This document shows, piece after piece, positions 1-8,343 of a DNA stretch of 64,000 bases (within the stretch, counting starts at the first letter, position 1; each line of letters starts with the position of its first letter). Source of the DNA: a virus; IMG/VR virus record IMGVR_UViG_3300009182_003747, positions 40,112-104,111 of that record. One strand, 5' to 3'. Under the pieces are notes generated by a model, which saw nothing but the letters and a program-made list of their open reading frames with translations, ran no database searches and was not told the DNA's origin. The position numbers and the translations under genes are program-made.

Positions 1-681
1 CTCGACGGCACCTATCCACGTCTTATAGAAGTGGTTCAAGCCGAGAGGCGTAGACACGAGCACCACCTTGGTCGTATTACCTGAAGTGATGGTAGGAAAG
101 ACCGACGTGAAGAACTCATCCCAGTTCTCGATGTGCGCGGCCTCGTCGATGAAGAGCAGATTGATGGTATAACCACGGATGGCGTCCGCTGACGTAGCGC
201 CGGCTATAACTCGAGACTGATTCTCGAGCTCGAATGAACCCTTGTTCCACTCGACGACACCCTGCTGCAGCCACTTGGGGAGATGCTGGTAGGCCAGCTG
301 CACTCGACCGAGGATCTCTCGAGCGGTGTCTCCTTTGTTGGCGAGAAGTGCCACTGTCTTCTCTGAGTGGAATATGATGTACCACAGTATGAACGCGCAT
401 GTGGTCGTCGACTTGCCGGCCTGTCGAGCGGTCGCTATGATCGTATACCTGTTGTCAGACATCGACTGCAGCATGTTCTTCTGGTAGTCGTACAGGTTGA
501 AGTTTATCAAACCCTTGTCGACGTTGATGATCTTCATGTACTTCTCGGTGAAGTACACTACGTCCTGAGAGCACTTTAGGTACTCCTGTATTAGATCTGG
601 AGTCCAGTCGACCGCGATGCCAGTTCTCTTGATGTTCGCGTTGCCGTTGTATCCCTTGTAGTTGGCAATATTGTCAACCAT
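1..681 (-). CDS. gp17: Terminase large subunit gp17, N-terminal part (cut by window edge)
   Basis: ATPase motor and nuclease that packages DNA into the prohead. The visible 227 residues are the N-terminal ATPase domain: Walker A ARQAGKST at residues 85-92, Walker B LLFIDEA at 175-181 with the catalytic Glu next to the Asp, and the coupling motif LVSTP at 208-212. The C-terminal nuclease lies beyond base 1. The N-terminal extension before Walker A is about 75 residues shorter than in T4 gp17. The start at 681 overlaps the end of the gp16 gene by 8 bases, as expected for coupled terminase genes. The reading frame is open to the window edge, so the gene is partial, not broken. Confidence 0.96.
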   Translation of the reverse strand, partial: MVDNIANYKGYNGNANIKRTGIAVDWTPDLIQEYLKCSQDVVYFTEKYMKIINVDKGLINFNLYDYQKNMLQSMSDNRYTIIATARQAGKSTTTCAFILWYIIFHSEKTVALLANKGDTAREILGRVQLAYQHLPKWLQQGVVEWNKGSFELENQSRVIAGATSADAIRGYTINLLFIDEAAHIENWDEFFTSVFPTITSGNTTKVVLVSTPLGLNHFYKTWIGAVE

Positions 682-1090
682 TCTTCATGTCCGCTATCAT
701 CTTCTGCAGTTCAGCGGTGCTGCCGACAAACATGTTGTTGTTTATGGTCTTGGCCTGAGAGCCGACTGGTCTGTCGGCATCGTTGAGCTGGCGTATGCTC
801 TTCTGGATATCCATGAGATCTTTGTTGGCATCGAGTATCGTCTTCATGACGGTGGCCACAACCTCGTAGGCACGGGGATGCTGCGACTGGTCCGCTATCT
901 GCCCGAGGTTCTGCATTGCCTCCATGCCAGTCTCGATCACCCGATATATGTTTGATCTTGCGTAGTCGAAGTCCTTAGTCGCGCTGTCGTCGTGCGCTTG
1001 CACCAGCATGTCATGAACTATGCCGTCTTTTACAAGAGGATTCATACCTAGAGCTGAGCTTATGGGATCATTGTTTGCTTGGTCACTCAT
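674..1090 (-). CDS. gp16: Terminase small subunit gp16
   Basis: Small terminase subunit that recognises DNA and regulates gp17 during packaging. The 138-residue protein is mostly helical with a central coiled-coil-like stretch (residues about 45-105, containing the family segment RSNIYRVIETGMEAMQNLG), matching the T4 gp16 oligomerisation core; T4 gp16 is slightly longer at 164 aa. It starts at 1090, overlapping the gp15 stop by 4 bases (ATGA), and its stop overlaps the gp17 start. Position directly upstream of gp17 supports the call. Confidence 0.9.
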   Translation of the reverse strand: MSDQANNDPISSALGMNPLVKDGIVHDMLVQAHDDSATKDFDYARSNIYRVIETGMEAMQNLGQIADQSQHPRAYEVVATVMKTILDANKDLMDIQKSIRQLNDADRPVGSQAKTINNNMFVGSTAELQKMIADMKNG

Positions 1091-1914
1091 TCTATCTCGT
1101 TCACGTTTATTACAAATCCAAAGTCATCGGCTATAGTTATCTGGTCTACTGGTATAGAAAGTGAAGAATTACCGGTAGGCATGCCGTTTGCAGTGAGACC
1201 CGGCTGTATGTGCACGTTATAGTGACTGAGTAGCTGAGTGTTGGCTGACTTGATCTCATCTGTAGTGGCAACGTAGAAGTTCGTGTTCGCGTACTTTATG
1301 ATCTTGCTCGACTTGACTGGACCGTAGATGTATCCCTTGAGAGTGAAGGTGAGAGTCCAAGTCAGACTCCTCCTCGTCTTAAAGCTCTCTTCGTACTGGT
1401 CGTTGAGACGAACTGTATTCAAGATAATCGGTATGTCCATGACTACGTTCATCTCTGGTATCAGCTTAACTGTGCTCGTCCAGTCTGGAGTAAAGAACGG
1501 CAGTATCTGCTCGATGATCTTTGTGCCATCCTCGGCGTTCTTTACCATTATATTTAGCTCAAAGTCTATATTGTATGGTACGGGATTGTACTGATAGCTG
1601 ATGGCATTTGGACTGGCAGAGTTGGCAGTCACAATCTTATTGACAGTAGGGAGCTTCCTGCTTCCATCGTATGATATCGACTTCATCTCGAATGACATGA
1701 TCGGCAGCTGTACTGCGAACTGCCTGTCTATATTAGGGTCTGCTATAACGCGAGCTAGCATCTTGTCTTTTGGACCGTAGGCAAGCGGTACCTTAAGCAC
1801 GGAGGTCACACTTCCGGCTTTACTCTTTCTGATGATGTGAACATCATTGAACAGGGTGCCGAATAAGATGACGTACTTGCGTATTGTGTCGAAATAAAAT
1901 GTCTGGCCGAACAT
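1087..1914 (-). CDS. gp15: Tail sheath stabiliser and terminator gp15
   Basis: Forms the hexameric ring that caps the contractile sheath and joins the tail to the head neck. Length is 275 aa against 272 aa in T4. The N-terminus MFGQTFYFDTIRKYVILFG is characteristic of the family, followed by the conserved pattern of alternating strands (VPLAYGPKDKMLAR, about residues 43-56). The gene shares one base with the gp14 stop and four bases with gp16, so translation is likely coupled in one late operon gp13-14-15-16-17. Confidence 0.93.
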   Translation of the reverse strand: MFGQTFYFDTIRKYVILFGTLFNDVHIIRKSKAGSVTSVLKVPLAYGPKDKMLARVIADPNIDRQFAVQLPIMSFEMKSISYDGSRKLPTVNKIVTANSASPNAISYQYNPVPYNIDFELNIMVKNAEDGTKIIEQILPFFTPDWTSTVKLIPEMNVVMDIPIILNTVRLNDQYEESFKTRRSLTWTLTFTLKGYIYGPVKSSKIIKYANTNFYVATTDEIKSANTQLLSHYNVHIQPGLTANGMPTGNSSLSIPVDQITIADDFGFVINVNEIE

Positions 1915-2648
1915 CAGAATACTCCCATCTCAGAGAAGGGATCTTTCTCAGTGAAGTCGACAAACCCATTCGACTCGGTCTGAACATCGCCTATGACGTC
2001 TATATTCGCCTGACTAGATGCTCCCTCAAATGTCTCTACGACAAGATAGTCACTGTCTTCTGTCATCAGGTAGTTTCCGTCTTCATCTAGTATCGTCCAG
2101 TCGAGAACATTCTCGCTGAACTTTGTCTGCATGATGTCTATCTCAGGGATGCCGGTGTTGAATACCTCACTCGAGTACTCGAATAACTCGCATGTCATCT
2201 CGTAGGTCTGCAGGGCTCCGAGCTGATAGAACATCTCGAACTTGTTCGTGAACTTGATCTGGAAGCACTTCCTGTTGAGCGGGAAGTATATGAGATCGCC
2301 CTCGTTCGGTCTGATCTGACCTGTTATAGTCTGGATCTCCTCGTTGAACGTCCTCTGCGCGACCGAGAACACCACCTGATCTCTGATCTCAAGACCGAAC
2401 TTGCTCATGAAGTTGCCGTCGCCTGAGAACCCGTCGATGGACTTTATATACATGCAGACGAGTATGGCTTTCTCATATCGCGATGAGTCGTCTTCCGTAT
2501 ATAGATCGTCTTTATTAGCGATCACGCGAGGAATGTAGTACATGTCCTGCCCATAGATCGAGATGGCCTCCACTACGAGGTCCTCGAGCAGACGCTGCTC
2601 CTGTGAGCTCTGGAAATTATTGAAGAAGAAGCTCGACATGCCTGCCAT
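1914..2648 (-). CDS. gp14: Neck protein gp14
   Basis: Neck (head completion) protein that seals the portal after packaging and makes the docking site for the tail. At 244 aa it is close to T4 gp14 (256 aa). The N-terminal SSFFFNNFQSSQEQRLLEDL and the DMYYIPR motif near residues 35-41 are family hallmarks. One base separates it from gp13. The C-terminal fifth is acidic and Thr/Glu-rich. Order 13-14-15 on one strand is the same as in T4. Confidence 0.92.
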   Translation of the reverse strand: MAGMSSFFFNNFQSSQEQRLLEDLVVEAISIYGQDMYYIPRVIANKDDLYTEDDSSRYEKAILVCMYIKSIDGFSGDGNFMSKFGLEIRDQVVFSVAQRTFNEEIQTITGQIRPNEGDLIYFPLNRKCFQIKFTNKFEMFYQLGALQTYEMTCELFEYSSEVFNTGIPEIDIMQTKFSENVLDWTILDEDGNYLMTEDSDYLVVETFEGASSQANIDVIGDVQTESNGFVDFTEKDPFSEMGVF

Positions 2649-2649
2649 G

Positions 2650-3390
2650 TTAATATATCATGTCGCTGACTGGAATGCTGTAGCTCTCGATCATCTCTTT
2701 CTCAAGCGCGGCTCTCTCTTGAACCGCCTCGTTGTAGATCTGCTGGCCGTTGAACGTCATGCCACCCGGTAGCTGCATTCCCTGGTACTTCTTGATGTTC
2801 TCTCCCCACTGCTGCTTTATCAGGCACGTGGCGTACCTAGCGAGCCAGCGATCGCCCCAGGTCTTGGTGTATACGTCTGGATCGATCACCTGATAGGCCT
2901 CGACGATGAGGTAGTTACCTACACTCAGCTTTCCCCAGTCCATGTCGATGTATAGCTTATTGACGTGTCGATTATAGCGGATAGGCTGCTTGCCGACGAG
3001 AATCTGCTCTAGAAACTGAATGTGCGTCAATGCCATGACGTACGGTACCATCGACACGGATGTCAGAGTGTACAAGTCGTTGAGGGCGATCTGATAGCGG
3101 ATGTTGAACAGGTTGTTGGTGTTGAGAGAAGCGCCGACGTCAAAGATGTTTATCACGCCGATGATGTTGTCCGGCATCGTGATGTACTTGTTGTCTATGT
3201 CGGTCTGAGTTACAGGCCACTTGTAGTAAGTCTTATCGGTACCGTCGAAGTGATAGTCTGCAAAGTACAGGAGTGCCTCAGAGATGCGGTCGTCTACCTG
3301 ATCGTCGTCGACGTTGATCTCGATGACGGGCTTACCCAGCTTGCGCAGGCAGTACTGCTTGAATGATTCTCTACTGGTAGGTATAGCCAT
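2650..3390 (-). CDS. gp13: Neck protein gp13
   Basis: Neck protein that binds the portal and gp14. The 246-aa product begins with MAIPTSRESFKQYCLRKLG, typical of gp13, and contains the conserved stretch around WGDRWLARYATCLIKQQWG (about residues 175-195). It is shorter than T4 gp13 (309 aa), as in cyanophage-like relatives. An AGGAGT ribosome site lies 7 bases upstream of ATG 3390, and a late-promoter box lies at 3411-3418, so this is the first gene of the packaging/neck operon. Confidence 0.93.
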   Translation of the reverse strand: MAIPTSRESFKQYCLRKLGKPVIEINVDDDQVDDRISEALLYFADYHFDGTDKTYYKWPVTQTDIDNKYITMPDNIIGVINIFDVGASLNTNNLFNIRYQIALNDLYTLTSVSMVPYVMALTHIQFLEQILVGKQPIRYNRHVNKLYIDMDWGKLSVGNYLIVEAYQVIDPDVYTKTWGDRWLARYATCLIKQQWGENIKKYQGMQLPGGMTFNGQQIYNEAVQERAALEKEMIESYSIPVSDMIY

Positions 3391-3410
3391 AAGTAACTCC
3401 TGTTTATCAG

Positions 3411-3418
3411 TATTTATA
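3411..3418 (-). promoter_or_regulatory. T4-type late promoter (TATAAATA)
   Basis: The minus strand reads TATAAATA here, 21 bases upstream of the gp13 start. This is the exact T4 late-promoter box, and it stands in the 30-bp gap between gp13 and the next minus-strand gene. It would drive gp13 through gp17. Confidence 0.8.
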
Positions 3419-3420
3419 AG

Positions 3421-4995
3421 TTACTTGATAACATACACGCGAACTTCGCCGCGAGATCCTGGTTGATTAGTAATGCCGCAGCCGCCGCCGCCTGGAGTAC
3501 TAGAACCCGTAGTGCCATTGGCACCGTATCCGCCAAATATAGAAATACCAACGCCTGCGGTTGTTGTGCCCATGCCGCCGCCGCCGCCAAAGACAGAATT
3601 TCCAGCAGCTCCTGTCATAGCCGCACCTCCGGCTCCACCAAATATAGATGTTCCACCATTGCCGGCAACACCTCCGCTGGTACCGCCGCCGCCACCACCA
3701 CCGAACGTGCTAATACCTCCAGCAGTACCAGAAGCACCGCCAAGTGGTCCTCCAGCTGTTCCGCGGCCGCCGTTGTTAAATGTACCGCCCCCTCCGCCGC
3801 CAAGTCCAGTACTGCCTGCTCCGCCGCCTCCGTACGCTAATAAAGTTCCAAAGCTAGAATTACTCCCGTTTGCTCCAGCCGTGCCGCCTGATCCAACTGT
3901 CACACTAGCAGAAGTTGCTATAGAGCTGTTAGACAATAGAAACATTCCCTGTTCATATCCACCGCCACCACCACCTGAGTTATTAGTCGAGTTATTTCCA
4001 CCACCGCCGCCACCCCACATCATTACAAACACTGTTTCATTTCCAGATAAAAACGGCCGTATAAAGTTATTCGTGTCATTTAACGGATTAATCCAAGTTT
4101 GCGTAGTGGTTGAATCCGTAAAGATCTGAGTATTGACTATGGCACCTAGAGGAACAGATGCTCCTGGAAAGCCAATTCCATTCCAAGTAACACCGCTTAG
4201 AGTGAGAGATGGAACAGATATGCCATAGGGAGTTATGATGCTGGTATTACCGGTGTTAAACGTGTTAGAATTTACGTTGACTGTTCCGTATGTGCCAGTG
4301 CCAACTCTAATGGTCGTTGTATCACTGAATGCAAAGTTAGAAAAATCAGAAGTAAAAGTACTAGACCCAGGAGGCGCGTACGAGAATGTAAACCCACTTC
4401 CGCTAAACTCACAATTCATTATAATTCTTATTCCATAGTACTGACCCGCAACAAGATTAGCTGTAGCTATATTTGGTCCAGCACTTGAGTTGATGTTTAA
4501 GTTCGAGTACAAAGCATTGGCACTTTGAAGATACTGGTTAGTGCTGTTAGCAATGCCTAGACCGGCATTTGCTCCTAAAAATATACCTATTAAGTTATAA
4601 GCATAACTTGCGTCTGTAGACAGATTAAAAGACCACTGACCTGTTGTTCTCGGCAGCAAGTATCCAGTCCACATATAAGAAGTTGAAATCTGTACTCCAT
4701 CAAGAGTATCAGAGCTATTATTCAAGCTTCTGAAGTCAAAATAAGTGGTATAACCTATGTTATTAGCATAGTAGTTGCTGTCGAAGATATGATTTATATT
4801 TCCATCCCCATACCAGCCGATACCTTGCTGTGCGTACTCTGTGAATAAAAGACCATTACTGAGAGGGCCAGAAGCGACCACAGACGGGCCAATAGACGTA
4901 TTATTAGTATTAGCTATAGTCAAGCCATTAAAAGATAAGCTTGAAGAAGTTATGACAGAGTTAGATATATTTGCATTGGCTACTATTAATTGCAT
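3421..4995 (-). CDS. Glycine-rich adhesin with PA14/GLEYA-like domain
   Basis: Probable receptor-binding virion protein. Residues 1-45 are a short fibre-type head shared loosely with its neighbours. Residues about 50-245 look like a PA14/GLEYA-like sugar-binding fold (GWYGDGN near 60, WTGYLLPRTTGQWSFNLS near 110). Residues about 325-512 are a glycine-rich lattice with many GGGGG runs introduced by MMWGGGGGG, and the protein ends in RGEVRVYVIK. The last two parts recur in the next two genes (5000-6568, 6568-7617), so the three are paralogues with different middle domains. Glycine runs of this kind form polyglycine-II sandwiches in gp38-type adhesins; that structure is inferred here. No catalytic motif is seen. 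Confidence 0.72.
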   Translation of the reverse strand: MQLIVANANISNSVITSSSLSFNGLTIANTNNTSIGPSVVASGPLSNGLLFTEYAQQGIGWYGDGNINHIFDSNYYANNIGYTTYFDFRSLNNSSDTLDGVQISTSYMWTGYLLPRTTGQWSFNLSTDASYAYNLIGIFLGANAGLGIANSTNQYLQSANALYSNLNINSSAGPNIATANLVAGQYYGIRIIMNCEFSGSGFTFSYAPPGSSTFTSDFSNFAFSDTTTIRVGTGTYGTVNVNSNTFNTGNTSIITPYGISVPSLTLSGVTWNGIGFPGASVPLGAIVNTQIFTDSTTTQTWINPLNDTNNFIRPFLSGNETVFVMMWGGGGGGNNSTNNSGGGGGGYEQGMFLLSNSSIATSASVTVGSGGTAGANGSNSSFGTLLAYGGGGAGSTGLGGGGGGTFNNGGRGTAGGPLGGASGTAGGISTFGGGGGGGTSGGVAGNGGTSIFGGAGGAAMTGAAGNSVFGGGGGMGTTTAGVGISIFGGYGANGTTGSSTPGGGGCGITNQPGSRGEVRVYVIK

Positions 4996-4999
4996 CTTA

Positions 5000-6568
5000 T
5001 TATCCTACGTGTGTTATCCATACTCTGACCTCGCCGCGCGCACCTGCGCTATATGTGCTGACACCAGTGCCGCCTCCACCTGGAATACCTGCAAGTTGAG
5101 ACGTATTAGCGCCCTTTCCTCCAAAAGTCGAAGTAGTAACAGCAAGAGCGCCTGTACCACCGCCTCCACCGTATATACTAGATCCGCCGGCATTGACACC
5201 AGTGCCGCCTCCGCCTCCTCCGTATACAGACCAACCGGCTGCGGTCGTATTATTAGATCCAGCGCCGCCGCCGAATGTAGAATTTGAAGAAGTGCTATTA
5301 CCTCCTAGGGGACTTCCTCCAGTAACAACAGTGCTGTTACCTATTGCGCCCGCTGAAAAAGTACCGCCTCCAGATCCACCCGAAGATCCTGTGGTAGAAT
5401 TTGCAAATCCACCGCCGCCGCCATATGCTGTGATAGAGAAAGTAGTGTTTGCATAGAAGATAGAGTTACCGCCAATACCTCCGTTTGCACCTGTAGTGCC
5501 TGCTGCCCCGCCTAGTCCCACTACAACGTTACAAGTGGCATTGCACTGGCTAGCTAGAAGATTAACCACAGTGCATCCGCCACCGCCGCCGCCGTTGTTT
5601 ATGGTATTAGCAGACCCGCCACCACCACCACCCCACATCATTATTGTGATCAAGTCGCCGCTCGTCGTATTAGCTGGTTTAGTCCAAGTTCCATTCGCCG
5701 TGAACACCTGGTAGTTCGATGTATTACCAAGAGGTGCAGAGGGGAAAGACGTGTAGTTCGTTCCGTTGATAGTTATGCTGTTTGTTGATAGTCCGCTGGA
5801 ATTTATAACAGAATTGCCAGCTGCTATAGAAGTGCTATTAATAACAACGTTGCCTACTGATATATTTTGATACGTCGTAATAGAAAGTGTCGGAGTATAA
5901 CTTGACGGAGAAGTTCCAATTTCTAGCTGTGGACCCCAGATATACATTCCTGAAGTTCCATCGCCGGTGTATGTCTGATAAATTCCAGATACATCTGTTA
6001 AGTAGTACGAGAATACTAAATTCTGCTGGTTACTAACAGTAAACGGAACATAGACTCTATACCAACCGTTTCCAACATAAGTTGTATTTCCAAAGTAATT
6101 GCCGATAGCTGAACCATATGAAGTAGTAGTATAATACGCTCCGTTATTGAGAAGATCAAAATTATATCCAAGGCCATCAGTATAAGATATATCTTCGCAC
6201 ATAAGTTCCGCATAGCGCTTCTCTGCTGCCTTAAAGTACATGCTGAAGCAGATAGGAGTTGTGCCTGGCCAGCTTGGAAATGAAGATTGAGATACAGGGT
6301 TATTATAGTAAGATATATTGTGCCTGCTGTAGCTCGTGTCTTCTGTCAATTTATAGGCGGTGAGAGTTCCATCGGGAGCGATAGTCGCGTTGGCTGTTAA
6401 TGTAACACCAGTTTGATTCCATGCTGCGCCGCTGAATGTCTTACTATATAAAAATCTATTCTCTCCGCCGCCTGCAGATATGGTCTGAGTGCTCGTAGTA
6501 TTACCTATTACGAGAGTATTGGCTTGTATAGAACCGACATATACAGTCGTGGCATTTACCTGTGACAT
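5000..6568 (-). CDS. Glycine-rich adhesin with carbohydrate-binding-like domain
   Basis: Probable adhesin of 522 aa. After a short fibre head (MSQVNATTVYVGSIQANTL), residues about 38-230 match the jelly-roll, carbohydrate-binding-like module common in phage fibres: SKTFSGAAWNQTGV at its start and IWGPQLEIGTSPSSY at its end. A bridging motif, FTANGTWTKP, precedes the glycine-rich block (about 309-510, beginning MMWGGGGGG) and the shared end RGEVRVWITHVG. It shares one base with the next upstream gene. The ligand is not predictable. The middle domain differs from those of its two glycine-rich paralogues, consistent with domain swapping on a common scaffold. Confidence 0.72.
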   Translation of the reverse strand: MSQVNATTVYVGSIQANTLVIGNTTSTQTISAGGGENRFLYSKTFSGAAWNQTGVTLTANATIAPDGTLTAYKLTEDTSYSRHNISYYNNPVSQSSFPSWPGTTPICFSMYFKAAEKRYAELMCEDISYTDGLGYNFDLLNNGAYYTTTSYGSAIGNYFGNTTYVGNGWYRVYVPFTVSNQQNLVFSYYLTDVSGIYQTYTGDGTSGMYIWGPQLEIGTSPSSYTPTLSITTYQNISVGNVVINSTSIAAGNSVINSSGLSTNSITINGTNYTSFPSAPLGNTSNYQVFTANGTWTKPANTTSGDLITIMMWGGGGGGSANTINNGGGGGGCTVVNLLASQCNATCNVVVGLGGAAGTTGANGGIGGNSIFYANTTFSITAYGGGGGFANSTTGSSGGSGGGTFSAGAIGNSTVVTGGSPLGGNSTSSNSTFGGGAGSNNTTAAGWSVYGGGGGGTGVNAGGSSIYGGGGGTGALAVTTSTFGGKGANTSQLAGIPGGGGTGVSTYSAGARGEVRVWITHVG

Positions 6569-7617
6569 TAGTAGAGCTTCCTTAGTGTGTAGACACGAAC
6601 TTCACCGCGTGCCCCGGTCGTGTTTGTCAATCCCGAACCTCCACCCCCAGGAACTGCAGCAGCCACCGAAGAATTTGCGCCAGATCCACCATAGATTGAT
6701 TGGCCGCCGGTACCAGTAGTTCCCGCTCCACCGCCGCCTCCATATATAGATTGGCCGCCGGCGCCAGTAGTACCAGATCCACCTCCACCGCCATAAACTG
6801 AACCACCGGCTGCAGTTGCAGAAATTGTACCGCCGCCCCCACCAAATGTTGAATTATTAGACGCCGCAGAACCACCGACTGCGCCAAGAGGACCGCCACC
6901 GGTATTAGCAGTGCCCGCACTACTCCAGCCGCCACCACCGCCGCCTACAGTAGTATTCGCTGCGCCGCCACCGTATGCAGTTAGTAGATTGCCGATGATG
7001 TCAGAAATAGAGCTATTACCACCAGCGATACCAGCAGTGCCGCCGCCCCCAACAACTACGTTAGCAGTGTAACCAGCACCCGCGCCACCAAGACCCGGAC
7101 CTTGATCGCCATAGATACCATATACCATAGCACCGCCACCACCGCCAAAACCAGTAGTTGTATTACCACCAGCCCCTCCGCCCCACATGTAGACAAAGTA
7201 CAACTCGTGGCCCGTATTAGCCCAAGCCGGCCTCGTCCATTGTCCATTCGCGGTGAATATCTGTGTGTTGACCAACTCAGTTGTAAAGCTGAAATTAGTC
7301 AATAAAGAATTAGCCCCTATTCCATTCGCGGTGAATAGATGTCCTCCGCTGTTATAGCGATTATATGCGTTTGAGGCATAGTAAGAAGCAGCGTTTGTAT
7401 ATCCGCCGACGTAGATAGATGGAGTCACTATAGTGGAAGACAAGATAACATTGGAAGTAGAATTACCGACTACTATCGAAGTAGTATTCGTTGTTATATT
7501 GTTAGATATAGGAATATACGAAGTAGAATTAATTGTGAGATTAGAAATACCCCCTAACACCAGAGTATTTGCGTTTAGATATGTTACAGTCAGAGTTGAT
7601 AGCTGAAGTGTCGACAT
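6568..7617 (-). CDS. Glycine-rich adhesin, short form
   Basis: A 349-aa member of the glycine-rich family with only a short Asn/Ser/Thr-rich head (residues 1-110) and no separate binding domain. The FTANGQWTRP motif near residue 120 leads into MWGGGAGGN and a long glycine-rich block (about 146-335) built of repeats such as SIYGGGGGAGTTGTGGQ. The end, RGEVRVYTLRKLY, matches its neighbours. A late-promoter box at 7650-7657 lies just upstream inside the glycosyltransferase gene. The probable role is a virion adhesin; receptor unknown. Confidence 0.7.
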   Translation of the reverse strand: MSTLQLSTLTVTYLNANTLVLGGISNLTINSTSYIPISNNITTNTTSIVVGNSTSNVILSSTIVTPSIYVGGYTNAASYYASNAYNRYNSGGHLFTANGIGANSLLTNFSFTTELVNTQIFTANGQWTRPAWANTGHELYFVYMWGGGAGGNTTTGFGGGGGAMVYGIYGDQGPGLGGAGAGYTANVVVGGGGTAGIAGGNSSISDIIGNLLTAYGGGAANTTVGGGGGGWSSAGTANTGGGPLGAVGGSAASNNSTFGGGGGTISATAAGGSVYGGGGGSGTTGAGGQSIYGGGGGAGTTGTGGQSIYGGSGANSSVAAAVPGGGGSGLTNTTGARGEVRVYTLRKLY

Positions 7618-7620
7618 TCT

Positions 7621-8328
7621 TTATCCCGTCTTATATTCGAATATACCAGTATTTATAGGTTTGATACCAGTTAAGATCTCTACTAAAGCGCCTTGAGTTC
7701 CCGCATGGTTGAATGGAACTGCTGGATCGCACCAGATATCTAGACCGGACTCGATAGCTCGCTTGCAGAACACGTAGTCCTCACCCCAGAACTCACCGTC
7801 TATCAGCTCGGTGTTGAAGAATGCATACCCGTCTTCTATCTCTCCTAGTATGTTCACCACGCTGTAGTAGAGCTTGGAGTGGAACTCCTGCATCTTCTCT
7901 ACTGCAGATCTCGTCATCATGAGAAATCCAGCCGGCACCCCTAGCATCTTGAGCAGGTTGCCCTCGGACTCTATCGCTCCATTCTCTATCGTCTTCGGTA
8001 TGAACAGGAACTTCTTTCCCACGTCGGCGTTCGTTCTAGCCGGATACACGCCCGCCACTATGTCCCTATCATAATTCAGAAACTTGAGAGGCGCCTCTGG
8101 ATGCCAGGCTAAGTCGCTGTCGATGCAAAGCAAGTGAGTGCAGTCGGACTCGACAAATGCTTGAACTATCTCGTTGCGCTCTCTGGCGAGTATAGAGCCG
8201 GTCGTAGGAAGCAGGAGCTCCGTCTTTACTTTTGCTTGGTCTAGTATATAGAGGCTTCGAGTTAGAGATAGAACATATGCGTTGTCAACTTTACCGTGGT
8301 GGCATGGCGTTGCGATCATAAGCTTCAT
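7621..8328 (-). CDS. GT-A type glycosyltransferase in the fibre cluster
   Basis: Predicted nucleotide-sugar transferase of 235 aa. The N-terminal MKLMIATPCHHGKVDNAYV is the nucleotide-binding strand/loop. IDSD at residues 69-72 is the DXD-type metal site, VPAGFLMMTRSAVEKM (about 140-155) forms the usual acceptor-side segment, and GEDYVFCKRA near 178 matches the ED-containing catalytic region of GT2-like enzymes. There is no membrane segment. It sits between fibre genes in the same direction, suggesting that it modifies a fibre or a host surface glycan; this is inference. A GGAG ribosome site precedes ATG 8328. Confidence 0.78.
   Translation of the reverse strand: MKLMIATPCHHGKVDNAYVLSLTRSLYILDQAKVKTELLLPTTGSILARERNEIVQAFVESDCTHLLCIDSDLAWHPEAPLKFLNYDRDIVAGVYPARTNADVGKKFLFIPKTIENGAIESEGNLLKMLGVPAGFLMMTRSAVEKMQEFHSKLYYSVVNILGEIEDGYAFFNTELIDGEFWGEDYVFCKRAIESGLDIWCDPAVPFNHAGTQGALVEILTGIKPINTGIFEYKTG
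7650..7657 (-). promoter_or_regulatory. T4-type late promoter (TATAAATA)
   Basis: The minus strand reads TATAAATA 33 bases upstream of the 7617 start, inside the last codons of the glycosyltransferase gene. The spacing is the same as at other late boxes in this window. It would drive the three glycine-rich adhesin genes. Confidence 0.6.
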
Positions 8329-8343
8329 AATATAAGTTCTCCA

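Noticed and set aside
1-681. gp17 as a pseudogene or truncated gene
   Set aside because: The frame is open to base 1 with all ATPase motifs intact; it is simply cut by the window edge.
3473-4129. Long plus-strand frame encoding a proline-rich product
   Set aside because: It is the complement of glycine codons of the adhesin gene (GGN read as CCN), so proline-rich by construction.
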